A stretch of DNA of 64,000 bases from Serpentinicella sp031432315 (GCF_031432315.1 NZ_JAVKGO010000009.1:12231-76230); one strand, 5' to 3'; numbered from the stretch's first letter, positions 17,370-25,897 are shown. Notes: generated from the letters alone by a model not told the origin. Numbers and translations: made by a program.

Positions 17370-17921
17370 CTACCACCAAAAGTTGTCTAAGTCCGGTATC
17401 CATTTGCCATCTACTTTCCTTAGATAAATATAATCTGAATTTGTGTCACCATCTGGGGATTTCATTGTAACTTCAACGGTAGCTCTATCCTCGGTTTCAC
17501 TAACGGTTTCTATTTTAATATTCTTTGACCAACCTCTTCCAAATGCATGTTCCATCTCATCTGATAGGTACTCAAGTTGATTAGATAATAAATTCTCAAA
17601 CTCTTTTCTAGATCCAAACCATTCTAGCGTCTGTTCTAATTCAGCTGGTGCCATCAGATTCATTACTTGATTGGCGCTGCCTCTTTCAATTGCTGTAAAA
17701 AGATCTTTTACGGTACTTTCAGGGGTATTCCTATTCCCGGATACAACTACCAATACAAGAGATAATAGTACCGCCGCTACAATTCCCATGACCACTTTTT
17801 TATTTAAATTAATCTTACCTATACTCGTTTTAGTAGTTTCCTTCGCTTTTATTTGTTTTCCACACTTTGTACAAAAACTTGCACTAGGTTTTAATTGGTT
17901 TCCACATTGTGAACAAAACAT
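17370..17921 (-). CDS. Zinc-ribbon membrane protein B1 with NTF2-like domain
   Basis: 183 residues: zinc ribbon (C3, C6, C17, C20), Lys-rich linker, membrane helix 43-61, then an external domain of about 120 residues that opens TPESTVKDLFTAIERGSANQVMNLM. That opening is typical of DUF4878/NTF2-like lipoprotein domains, which have a pocket for a small ligand. It shares more than three quarters of its visible residues with B2 (21981-22544). It is the middle gene of the C-B-A module, starting 18 bp after C1. The role is unknown. Confidence 0.7.
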   Translation of the reverse strand: MFCSQCGNQLKPSASFCTKCGKQIKAKETTKTSIGKINLNKKVVMGIVAAVLLSLVLVVVSGNRNTPESTVKDLFTAIERGSANQVMNLMAPAELEQTLEWFGSRKEFENLLSNQLEYLSDEMEHAFGRGWSKNIKIETVSETEDRATVEVTMKSPDGDTNSDYIYLRKVDGKWIPDLDNFWW

Positions 17922-17939
17922 TGCATTAGCTCCTTTGTT

Positions 17940-18683
17940 TTATATTTTAACAACCTTTGTTCCACAGCTTGAGCAGAACTCACTATCTTCTTCTACCTCT
18001 GCGCCACATTCGCTACATCTATTTTCGACTTGTTCCTGTGACTCCTCTTGAGCTACTGCTTCTTCAGATGCTGATGCATTTAATTTCTCTCCACAATTCA
18101 TACAAAATTGATCATCTTCTGCATTCATGGTTTGACATTTGTTACACTTTAAGCCTTTTGCCTCTGATATATTATTATCTTGATTTGTTTTAGTCTGAAT
18201 AGTTGAAGGTATATTTACTGATTTAAACACAAGCAATAGCTGATCAAACTCGTTATACACTCTAAAAAGAATTGTACCTATAATCCATAGGAATAAAGCT
18301 AAGAATCCATAGGAGTAAATCCATTCTACATCGGCTTTTGCTAAGTATACAGGTAGAATATCTTCAAAGGCATAGTATAGAATAAACGCTGATACAAACA
18401 TGCTAATGCCTTTTATTAATTTTCCATGGATATTAATATTACTTAAAGCGACTTTATCAGAAACATTTTTGCCTAAGTTGTAAATGATAATTGCACTCAT
18501 CACTAATATTACAGCTGTTATAATATCTACAATTTCAACTGATAGAGGACTAGTAATATTTTGGATCATTGGCAAACTTTCAATAATTATCTTTGCTAAA
18601 AAAAGTAATATAATACCAATGCCTGTTTTTATAAACTCCTCTTTTGATTGAATAAACATTTCTTTTACTGGATTTTGTTGCAC
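17940..18683 (-). CDS. Four-helix membrane protein C1 with two C-terminal zinc ribbons
   Basis: 247 residues, GTG start with AGGAGAGG upstream. Four membrane helices (about 20-37, 48-70, 88-107, 121-142) are followed by a linker and two zinc ribbons: C180, C183, C194, C197 and C223, C226, C237, C240. It is the first gene of the C1-B1-A1 group, 18 bp ahead of B1. The intact copy shows what the frameshifted C2 lost. Zinc ribbons in all three partners suggest they assemble at the inner face of the membrane; this is inference. Confidence 0.7.
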   Translation of the reverse strand: MQQNPVKEMFIQSKEEFIKTGIGIILLFLAKIIIESLPMIQNITSPLSVEIVDIITAVILVMSAIIIYNLGKNVSDKVALSNINIHGKLIKGISMFVSAFILYYAFEDILPVYLAKADVEWIYSYGFLALFLWIIGTILFRVYNEFDQLLLVFKSVNIPSTIQTKTNQDNNISEAKGLKCNKCQTMNAEDDQFCMNCGEKLNASASEEAVAQEESQEQVENRCSECGAEVEEDSEFCSSCGTKVVKI

Positions 18684-19010
18684 AACTTATCCTCTCCTTA
18701 TTGTTTTTTATTAATAAAAATATAGTTCTTATACTACATTCTACATAGTTCGTCATTTTCCTCTTATTTAAATTATACAACTATATCTTATTTGTTAATG
18801 TTTATACATTATTAACCAAAACTATGCAGCTGCTTTATATATTAGAATTCACACCTCTTATCTAGACATAAAAAATACTTCCAAATATAAAATCTAATTT
18901 TCATTCATTAGACTATATACTTTGGAAGTATCAGATCATAAAGGTATTTATCATACCATTGTCCTTAGTTGTCTATTACCTTCTTATGTCTTAAACTTTA
19001 ACTGTGTAAA
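18684..19010. other. Intergenic region: promoter zone of C1 and terminator of the CBS gene
   Basis: This 327-bp stretch has no gene. Its first 170 bp match the region upstream of C2 (23306-23500) closely, including the TATAGTTCTTnTACTA(C/T)ATTCTACATA text, so the duplication included the promoter zone. The rest holds the CBS terminator hairpin at 18875-18931. Confidence 0.7.
18869..18932 (-). terminator. Intrinsic terminator of the CBS gene
   Basis: Minus strand: ATACTTCCAAA pairs with TTTGGAAGTAT around an inner TCTAAT/ATTAGA stem, followed by a T-rich tract. It lies about 80 bp past the CBS stop codon. Confidence 0.75.
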
Positions 19011-19394
19011 TCATTGGTTTCGATCCATGAAATAATCTAAAATATCTTCTATGGTAACGATCCCTTTTACTTGGTTCTGATCACCTATAATCGGAATGGC
19101 AATTATATCGTTTTCTCTCAACCGCTTTCCTACTTCTGAAATATTTTCACTTTCTTTTGCTGTAACAACTTCCTTTGTCATAACCCACTCCACTGGACAG
19201 CTATCATAATGTCCTGGATCAATTAAAAATCTATAAATATCTGCTTTAACAATCATTCCCTGTAATACATTGTTTTCATCAACAACCGGTGTGCCATTTA
19301 CCCCTTTTTTCATCATTACTTCTAAGGCTCTTGCAATGGTGTCATTTGGTTTAACCGTAATCGTTTGTTTTACCATTATTTTATCTAATGCCAT
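19011..19394 (-). CDS. Tandem CBS-domain protein
   Basis: 127 residues containing one Bateman module: CBS1 at about 1-60 (MVKQTITVKPNDTIARALEV, VNGTPVVDENNVLQGMIVKAD) and CBS2 at 65-127 (VMTKEVVTAKESENISEVG, IIAIPIIGDQNQVKGIVTIED). There is no fused catalytic or transporter domain. Such stand-alone modules sense adenine nucleotides and act on a partner. It lies between the two copies of the zinc-ribbon module, and a broken copy of its 3' end follows A1, so it was part of the duplicated unit. Confidence 0.9.
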   Translation of the reverse strand: MALDKIMVKQTITVKPNDTIARALEVMMKKGVNGTPVVDENNVLQGMIVKADIYRFLIDPGHYDSCPVEWVMTKEVVTAKESENISEVGKRLRENDIIAIPIIGDQNQVKGIVTIEDILDYFMDRNQ

Positions 19395-19472
19395 ACCCAG
19401 TCCCCCTTATCCATATAATATAAACTTTTATTATATATACCCAGTTAATTATTCTTAAATAAATAATTATTT

Positions 19473-20246
19473 TTAATCCATAATTATAACCCCGAGGGCT
19501 TGATAGGTCTGCCAATCAATACGTGGATTTTGGGGAATTTCATTGTCACTTTGAAACTTATATAAAGCCTGCTCCATATGAGGACCATATTTACCATCTA
19601 AATGATCAAGTTCGTAGTAACCCCAGGCTTTTAATCTTCTTTGAATCTCCATTACATCCGCACCAATATCCCCTGGTTTTATTTCTCTTAAACCATAACC
19701 AAAGGGTCCTTGAAAACCATGAATAATTGCTACAGGTGTACCGTGTTTAACGTATTTATACAAGTCTTCAACATCATTATTATTCATACGTATGCACCCA
19801 GCAGAAGCGTTTTGACCAATTGAGGTTGGTCTATTTGTACCATGTATACCAAATTTGCCCCAGGGTACATTTAAACCCATCCACCGTGTACCAAAACCCC
19901 CACCCCATTTTGATTTGCTCACTATCTTCCAGGAGCCTATTGGTGATGGGGTCTTCAGTTTTCCCGACGCTACTGGATAAGATTTAAGAAGTTCATTACC
20001 ATTTAATAAATATAACTTGTTTACAGCTATATCTACAATTATTTTTACATCTTCATATTCAGGATTTTCAGTAATCATCTGATTTTCCCATTCTTTGTAT
20101 TCGTAGTAATACTCTCCGAACCGATTGCTTTCAAAGTTAAAATGTCTGCTTAGGGTGAGCTGAGTGGTTTTTTGTAATACTAAAAAAGTACATATAAATA
20201 CTATACACATTACCAAGATAACTTTAGTTTTTGCCCCTACAATCAT
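19473..20246 (-). CDS. L,D-transpeptidase (YkuD) with peptidoglycan-binding domain
   Basis: 257 residues. A membrane anchor lies at residues 8-25. The YkuD domain (about 60-180) opens IIVDIAVNKLYLLNGNELL and has the active site HGTNRP followed by SAGCIRMNNNDVEDLY, with the catalytic Cys in S-x-G-C-I-R. A C-terminal PG_binding_1 repeat reads GADVMEIQRRLKAWGYY and DGKYGPHMEQALYKFQ. The enzyme makes 3-3 cross-links or attaches proteins to the wall outside the membrane. It separates A2 from the CBS gene, on the same strand. Confidence 0.93.
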   Translation of the reverse strand: MIVGAKTKVILVMCIVFICTFLVLQKTTQLTLSRHFNFESNRFGEYYYEYKEWENQMITENPEYEDVKIIVDIAVNKLYLLNGNELLKSYPVASGKLKTPSPIGSWKIVSKSKWGGGFGTRWMGLNVPWGKFGIHGTNRPTSIGQNASAGCIRMNNNDVEDLYKYVKHGTPVAIIHGFQGPFGYGLREIKPGDIGADVMEIQRRLKAWGYYELDHLDGKYGPHMEQALYKFQSDNEIPQNPRIDWQTYQALGVIIMD

Positions 20247-20340
20247 ACATAAAACCCCCAGGAATAAGGTTTTTCACTTATCTCTATCATATTAAGTGTA
20301 TGTAGAAAGCGGGTTGATTAGAATTTATAATTTAATGTTC

Positions 20341-20410
20341 AACATCTTCCTCTACCACTTCCTCTTGGTATTCTAATAAGTCTCCTAGCATATTTTTAAT
20401 TTTTTTAAAA
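20341..20410 (-). other. Possible coding remnant
   Basis: Minus strand between A2 and ldt: an open stretch reads CFFKKIKNMLGDLLEYQEEV and ends VEEDVEH stop, with coding-like acidic composition but no start site of its own. It overlaps the T tract of the A2 terminator. It may be the tail of a lost gene; the evidence is thin. Confidence 0.25.
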
Positions 20411-20444
20411 AAGCAGCGCCTAACTAAGGTTAGAAGCTGCTTTT
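20410..20444 (-). terminator. Intrinsic terminator of the A2 gene
   Basis: Minus strand: AAAGCAGC and GCTGCTTT enclose an inner CTAAC/GTTAG stem, followed by six T. It begins 8 bp past the A2 stop codon. Confidence 0.85.
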
Positions 20445-20451
20445 TAGTTCT

Positions 20452-21882
20452 TTATAGAGTTGTATACGCTAATAGCTTATAAGCGTTCTCACCATTAAAG
20501 TAATGTCTAGTTACTACAGCTTTTTTAGCGTCACCCATCCAAATTCGTTCAGGATTTTGTTCTAAAGCTTTTTCTAAGTCTGCTGGTGTCACTCTATAAT
20601 CCAACAAATCGTGTGAAAAAACTTCATTAAAATAAACTGTATATGTATTATCGCCATTGTCATACATTTCTTGAACAACAGCCATCGGAAGTGGTTCTCC
20701 ATTTGCAAATAATACTTTATAATATGTACCATCAAAATCATACTGATCAGTTCTTTGATGGGAAACATTTAAACCAAAAAATCTATCTACACTCCATGCC
20801 ACTCGATCTTTATGTAAACTACCATCGCTTTCACTACTAGATTTTATAGCATTTGAATTGTTAATATGCTGATGTCTTACTGCAAAATTAATTAAGTTCT
20901 CTGTTAAAGGTGTCTCAATATAATCGGGAAAGAATACTTCTGTAAAATTACTAAGAAAAATATTAATTTCACGCTGAGCTTCTTGATCTAATGACATTTG
21001 CTCACCTAATTCTAATGACATAAGGTCAAGTTCACTAATTAAATCGACTGCTCTACTTTCATAAGGGTCTACAGTTAGTATAACTTCAAGAACATTTAGC
21101 ACACCACTATAATCCTCTACCTCTAAATAATTGTCTACTAACTCTAAAGATTGATTAATAAAATTCTCATCTAAAACATTTTTAAAGTTATTACTTATAT
21201 CATTACCTTTAGTGATCGTTACAATTTGATTAATTAATGAAATTGCTTCCTCAAAATTTCCCTTTTGCATATACCTTATAATTATATTATACGTTTCACT
21301 TATTTCCTGTAACATTTGTGCTTCTATTATTTTGTTATTGATGCTATCATCGTATTTATAATCAAGTGCTTGTTCATATAACCTAATCGCATCTATGTAT
21401 TGTCCGCTCTCCACTAGCTGGTTTGCCTCAGTTATATTAAAAGTATATTGCTCTGATGCTACACGCTCAGCTTCTAGCTCTTTCGCTTGACTTAACTTTT
21501 CTACTACCTCTGGATCTTCTTTATAGTCTAAGTAATTTTTATATAAATCTATTGCCTCTTGATACTGAGCATTAGTCATAAACGTACTTGCTTCTTCTAT
21601 TAACCCAGCATAGTATTTATCATTTCTATAATACCGAATCGAGAAAAACATTGCTGTAACAATTACAACTGCCGTAATACTTGAGATAATTGCTACTTTT
21701 TTCTTGTTATTTGTCTTAAATATTTTAGTGTTGTTATCATCACGATTTACACTAGCTTTTGTAATATTATTTTCTCCGATTGCATTTTCATTGTTATCAA
21801 CTTCTCTAGTAACTTTTGTTCCACACTTTTTACAAAACTTATCATCCTCTTTTAGTAACTGGTTACACTGCTTACATGTCAT
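20452..21882 (-). CDS. Zinc-ribbon/TPR membrane protein A2
   Basis: 476 residues. The first third closely parallels A1: zinc ribbon (C3, C6, C17, C20), membrane helix at about 69-88, and the FMTNAQYQEAIDLYKNYL and SGQYIDAIRLYEQALDYKYD TPR-like helices. From about residue 290 the sequence is unlike A1: a helical segment (EAQREINIFLSNFTEVFFPD) and an external domain ending GENAYKLLAYTTL that reads like a YARHG/NTF2-type fold (AVRHQHINNS, RVAWSVDRFFG). It is the last gene of C2-B2-A2. No function was recognised. Confidence 0.7.
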   Translation of the reverse strand: MTCKQCNQLLKEDDKFCKKCGTKVTREVDNNENAIGENNITKASVNRDDNNTKIFKTNNKKKVAIISSITAVVIVTAMFFSIRYYRNDKYYAGLIEEASTFMTNAQYQEAIDLYKNYLDYKEDPEVVEKLSQAKELEAERVASEQYTFNITEANQLVESGQYIDAIRLYEQALDYKYDDSINNKIIEAQMLQEISETYNIIIRYMQKGNFEEAISLINQIVTITKGNDISNNFKNVLDENFINQSLELVDNYLEVEDYSGVLNVLEVILTVDPYESRAVDLISELDLMSLELGEQMSLDQEAQREINIFLSNFTEVFFPDYIETPLTENLINFAVRHQHINNSNAIKSSSESDGSLHKDRVAWSVDRFFGLNVSHQRTDQYDFDGTYYKVLFANGEPLPMAVVQEMYDNGDNTYTVYFNEVFSHDLLDYRVTPADLEKALEQNPERIWMGDAKKAVVTRHYFNGENAYKLLAYTTL

Positions 21883-21911
21883 TAGCTATTCTCACTCCTA
21901 AGAAATTTAAG

Positions 21912-21950
21912 AAATTAAGACCTAGACCACTTGTTATAGTCTAAGTCTTA
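21912..21950 (-). repeat. Hairpin between B2 and A2, counterpart of the B1-A1 hairpin
   Basis: TTAAGACCTAGAC and AGTCTAAGTCTTAA form an imperfect stem at the same position relative to the genes as the hairpin at 17287-17341. The stem is retained although the loop sequence has changed. Confidence 0.55.
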
Positions 21951-21980
21951 ATATATCTCTTTATCTTATCTGCATTATAT

Positions 21981-22544
21981 TTACCATCCGAATCCCCAAA
22001 ATATACTTTCTAGGTCAGCGATCCATTTCCCATCCACTTTTCTTACATGAAACTGATTTGATCCTGTATGCCCATCACGATTTGTAAATGTTAATTCAAC
22101 GGTTGCCCTTTCTTCACTCTCGCTAATGGTTTCTATTTCTATATTACTTGACCAACCTCTGCCAAGTTCTTCTTCCAATTCTTCTGAGAGATAACCCAGT
22201 TCTTCAGAGAGCATATTTTCAAACTCTTTCCTTGATCCAAACCATTCTAGTCTTGCTTCTAGTTCAGATGGTGCCATCAGGTTCATAACCTGGCTTGCAT
22301 TACCTCTTTCAATTGCTCTAAAAAGGTTGTTTACTGCACTTTCAGGGGTGTTTCTGTTTCCCGATACAACGATCAGTACAAGAGACAGTATTAGGGCAGC
22401 CACAATTCCCATAACCACTTTTTTATTTAAATTAATATTGCCTATACTCGTTTTAGTGGTTTTCTTTGCTTTTATTTGATTTCCACACTTTGTACAAAAA
22501 CTTGCACTTGGTTTTAATTGGTTTCCGCATTGTGAACAAAACAT
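21981..22544 (-). CDS. Zinc-ribbon membrane protein B2 with NTF2-like domain
   Basis: 187 residues, paralogue of B1 with the same plan: zinc ribbon (C3, C6, C17, C20), membrane helix 43-61, and an external domain starting TPESAVNNLFRAIERGNASQ. The ribbon-membrane part is nearly identical to B1. The external part differs mainly near the C terminus (TNRDGHTGSNQFHVRKVDG against the B1 SPDGDTNSDYIYLRKVDG). The gene follows the frameshifted C2 with 18 bp between, the same spacing as in copy 1. Confidence 0.7.
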   Translation of the reverse strand: MFCSQCGNQLKPSASFCTKCGNQIKAKKTTKTSIGNINLNKKVVMGIVAALILSLVLIVVSGNRNTPESAVNNLFRAIERGNASQVMNLMAPSELEARLEWFGSRKEFENMLSEELGYLSEELEEELGRGWSSNIEIETISESEERATVELTFTNRDGHTGSNQFHVRKVDGKWIADLESIFWGFGW

Positions 22545-22562
22545 TGCATTAGCTCCTTTGTT

Positions 22563-23305
22563 TTATATTTTAACAACCTTTGTTCCACAGCTTGAGCAGA
22601 ACTCACTATCTTCTTCTACCTCTGTGCCACATTTACTACATTTATTTTCTACTTGTTCTGTGGCTGTTCTTGATCTGCTACTTCTTCAGATGCTGATGTA
22701 TTTAACTTCTCTCCACAATTTATACAAAATTGATCATCTTCTGCATTCATGGTTTGACACTTGTTGCACTTTATACCTTTTTCTTCTGACAAATCATTAT
22801 CTTTATTTTTTTTAGTCTGATTAGTTGATGGTATATTTACTGTTTTAAACACAAGTAACAGCTGATCAAATTCGTTATATACTCTAAAAAGAATTGTACC
22901 TATAATCCATAGGAATAAAGCTAAAAATCCATATGAATAAATCCATTCTATATTCGCTTTTGCCAAATATACAGGTAGAATATCTTCAAACGCATAATAT
23001 AAAATTAACGCTGATATAAACATGCTAATCCCTTTAATTAATTTTCCGTGAATATTAATGTTACTTAAACCAACTTTATCAGAAATATTTTTACCTAAGT
23101 TATAAATGATAATTGCAGTCATTACTAGTATTACAGCTGTTATTATATCTGCTATTTCAACTGATAAAGGGCTAGTAATATTCTGAATCATTGGCAAGCT
23201 TTCAATAATTATCTTTGCCAAAAATAGTAATATAACACCAACACCGGTTTTTATAAACTCCTCTTTTGATTGATTAAACATTTCTTTCAATGGATTTTGT
23301 TGCAC
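22563..23305 (-). pseudogene. Frameshifted membrane protein C2 (paralogue of C1, second zinc ribbon out of frame)
   Basis: The GTG start, four membrane helices and first zinc ribbon (CNKCQTMNAEDDQFCINCGE) match C1. At about 22658-22662 one G is missing relative to C1 (minus strand CACAGAACAAGT against CACAGGAACAAGT), which brings a stop at 22649-22651 and gives 218 residues. The second ribbon is still readable in the next frame (CSKCGTEVEEDSEFCSSCGT) and ends at the expected stop at 22563. It may be a functional truncated protein, a recent pseudogene, or a sequencing error. Confidence 0.75.
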
Positions 23306-23497
23306 ACTTATCCTCTCCTTATCGTTTTTTGTAATAGAAATATAGTTCTTTTACTATATTCTACATAATATTCTACATAATTCGCCAATTACCTTTTAAA
23401 TTTTCACTATATTTTAATTGCAAACTTTCATAAGTCCTCAACCTAAACTATGTAAGTGATTCTTTTATTAGAATTGATATCTCTTAAGTATAAACAT

Positions 23498-23536
23498 AAA
23501 AAATAATCCCTGTTTAAATTCAAGGATTATTTTTTA
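23498..23536 (-). terminator. Intrinsic terminator of chemoreceptor gene
   Basis: Minus strand: AAAATAATCC pairs with GGATTATTTT across about 14 nt, followed by a T run, directly past the stop of the receptor gene at 23542. Confidence 0.75.
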
Positions 23537-23541
23537 TATTT

Positions 23542-24849
23542 TTATTGTGTTTTAAACTGTGCAACTAACCCAGTTAGTCCCTTGCCTACAGCAGATAATT
23601 CTTGGATTAAACTTCTCATTTCCTTAAATCCACTCCTCTGCTGTTCTGTACTACTTGCTACTTCTTCAGTAACCGCTGCTGATTCTTCGACAACAGCAGA
23701 AATTTGCTGTATGTTAGCACTTATTTCTTGACTGATACTAGATAACTCACTTGATAAATGATTAAGCTCTTTTACCTGAACATTACTTTGTTCATTTCCT
23801 TTAATAATATTAGAAAAAGCATCTTTCGTTCTATAAGACATACTTATTCCCTTTTCTACCTGCTTGTCCGCTTCATTCATAAACATAACTGCTTTTTTCA
23901 TATTTACATTGGTATTATCTATTAATTCTGTAATATCTTTAGTTGCCTCTTGAGAATTTTCAGCCAATTTTCGTATTTCTTGTGCAACTACAGCAAACCC
24001 TTTTCCAGCTTCTCCTGCTCGAGCTGACTCAATAGCAGCATTAAGTGCTAATAAATTCGTTTGCTCTGCAATGCTATTAATCAACTCAAGTATCTGAGTT
24101 ATTTTGTGAGAATCTGATTGTAGTGTTTGTATATTATTATTTAAATCTCGAGTATAATCCGCAATTTCTTTCATGGTAGTGATATTTTCATTTACTGCTG
24201 AATTACCTAATTCAGCTTTTTCCATAACAACATCTGTTGATTTATCTAATAATTTTAATTTTTCATCAATAACTTGAATGCTTTCAACTAAATCTTCAAT
24301 AGCGCGCCCTATATCTGCGACCCCTTGGCTTTGTTCATTAGCTCCATTTGCAAGCTCCTGAGTGTTTTTTGATATCGCTTCGCTCGAAAGATCTAATTCT
24401 GTAGAGTTCTCGACAATCTGTTGTGAAGTAGAAGTAATAGTTTGAGTAGCATCTTGGATTTGTCCAATTAAAATTCTTAAATTATCAACTGTATGATTAA
24501 AAATATCTGATAGTTGACCAAATTCGTCTTTTCTTTTATTTTGTATTTTTTCAGTTAAATTATTATTTCCTATCTTCTGTCCTAATTCTGTTAAATCATT
24601 TAGGGGTTTTTTGATAAATATTTTTATCATGATGTAAGCAACACATCCAGCCAAGAGAATAGAAATAATTGTTGAGAATATGTTTACAAGTACTGGGTTA
24701 TCCATGAATTGTCCAGCGTAATGAAGAATAGTCGCATTGCCCGTATTGATAGCTGCAAATGCAATAATAATAAAGACTGTTAACTTAAATTGAATTCCCA
24801 ATCCAATCTTTCTTAAACTTTTAATCCTTTTGACACTTCTGCTTTTCAT
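23542..24849 (-). CDS. Methyl-accepting chemotaxis protein without a large sensor domain
   Basis: 435 residues. Two membrane helices (about 20-42 and 55-78) are separated by a loop of only about 15 residues, so there is no periplasmic-type ligand domain. A HAMP domain follows (FIKKPLNDLTELGQKIGNN), then the cytoplasmic coiled-coil signalling domain with the conserved tip INSIAEQTNLLALNAAIESA and GEAGKGFAVVAQEIRKLAE. Such receptors may sense membrane state or act through partners. SD AGGGGCG precedes the ATG. The terminator-linked neighbour downstream is C2. Confidence 0.95.
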   Translation of the reverse strand: MKSRSVKRIKSLRKIGLGIQFKLTVFIIIAFAAINTGNATILHYAGQFMDNPVLVNIFSTIISILLAGCVAYIMIKIFIKKPLNDLTELGQKIGNNNLTEKIQNKRKDEFGQLSDIFNHTVDNLRILIGQIQDATQTITSTSQQIVENSTELDLSSEAISKNTQELANGANEQSQGVADIGRAIEDLVESIQVIDEKLKLLDKSTDVVMEKAELGNSAVNENITTMKEIADYTRDLNNNIQTLQSDSHKITQILELINSIAEQTNLLALNAAIESARAGEAGKGFAVVAQEIRKLAENSQEATKDITELIDNTNVNMKKAVMFMNEADKQVEKGISMSYRTKDAFSNIIKGNEQSNVQVKELNHLSSELSSISQEISANIQQISAVVEESAAVTEEVASSTEQQRSGFKEMRSLIQELSAVGKGLTGLVAQFKTQ

Positions 24850-25029
24850 TTTAAATCGCCCCTTAATAAATAGATTAATTTAACTTTCTTCTTATCTATG
24901 AAATATCTATTCAAACCATCTAGTACTTGTAAATTTTATGTAACATAGTTTTTTGTTAATTTATAAATGAATTTAAGTATAACTTGGTCCCAATAATAAC
25001 AGGCACACTTCTTACTTTAACATCTATAA

Positions 25030-25393
25030 TATTGTTTGAGGCTAATTTATGCTAAATTCAAAATAACTTCTCTTCTATATTTGGCATTATTTACTTCTGT
25101 AAATACTTGTTCTTTTGGTAGTGTATTAATATCAATTATTCTCATATTCTTAAACTGCTTCAAAGAGTATTTATAAAAATGAATTGTAGAATCATTTGCA
25201 TTTATTCTTTCAGAAGTGTCAGGATCAATTAATAACATCTAATATGCATTTTATTAAAAAAATACCAATAAGCTTTTCTTTTTCTTGTATAATCTCCTGT
25301 AAATGTTCAAATAAGAACTTTAGCATATTATCATGCTCAACAGCCTTAAATACTTCTAACAAAGCTGTATTTTGTAGTAGGTAATGTTTTATG
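25030..25393 (-). pseudogene. Decayed PAS-domain fragment
   Basis: Minus strand: a helical stretch (LLQNTALLEVFKAVEHDNML, KFLFEHLQEIIQEKEKLIGI) runs into a stop. After a frame change comes a recognisable PAS core (LLIDPDTSERINANDSTIHF, YKYSLKQFKNMRIIDINTLP). A second frame change is needed to reach KRSYFEFSIN, the expected continuation. At least two frameshifts and no output domain show that this is a remnant of a PAS-containing signalling protein. Confidence 0.65.
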
Positions 25394-25618
25394 TAAGGTG
25401 GCGATTATTAACTTTTAAAAATATCTCCACCTCTTCTATTCCTAGTAATTTTGCTAGCTTTTGTAATACTTCGTTACTAGGAATTTCTATGTCCTTCTCT
25501 ATGTTACTTATATAAGGATACTCACCCCGATTTTATGTGCTAGTTCTCTTTGCGTCAAGTTCCTTTTCTTGTCATTTTTATATACTTTCCTAATGTCATT
25601 TATAATTTCTTCCGACAT
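25389..25618 (-). pseudogene. Frameshifted XRE-family helix-turn-helix regulator
   Basis: From ATG at 25618 the frame reads MSEEIINDIRKVYKNDKKRN and LTQRELAHKIGVS, then meets a stop. In the next frame it continues YPYISNIEKDIEIPSNEVLQ and KLAKLLGIEEVEIFLK to a stop at 25389. Together these give a normal Cro/CI-type HTH (LTQRELA, helix 3 YISNIEK). One base change near 25525-25535 splits it. It abuts the PAS remnant, and the two may once have been one locus. Confidence 0.7.
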
Positions 25619-25897
25619 AAATAATGCTTTAATAAAAGTTGTGTTTTAATGCAACTTTTACTTAATCACATTATACATGATTTAATTAAATTAATCCTCT
25701 CATTTGTAGAATTAGATATTTAATTGTATTGCTTTGTAATTTTTTGTATTAATCTATTGTTTTTTGTAAACGTTCCTTCTTATAATTTTACGGACCCTTC
25801 ATTTTTTAATTTACCACAAACTAAATAAAATCAGCCAATTATTAATATATATCCTAAAAAAAATAACCCCGAAAGGTTATTTCTTTACGCATTCTCT
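25619..25897. other. AT-rich intergenic stretch before nadC end
   Basis: It contains an AAAAGTTG/CAACTTTT hairpin at 25635-25661, probably the promoter side of the broken HTH gene, and the nadC terminator at 25861-25882. No gene was seen. Confidence 0.5.
25857..25884 (-). terminator. Intrinsic terminator of the nadABC operon
   Basis: AAATAACC and GGTTATTT are separated by the loop CCGAAA, followed on the minus strand by seven T. Confidence 0.85.

Noticed and set aside
25438..25484. ATTCCTAGTAA/TTACTAGGAAT inverted repeat as an operator
   Set aside because: It lies inside the broken HTH gene; both arms are parts of normal codons and the position is not upstream of any gene.
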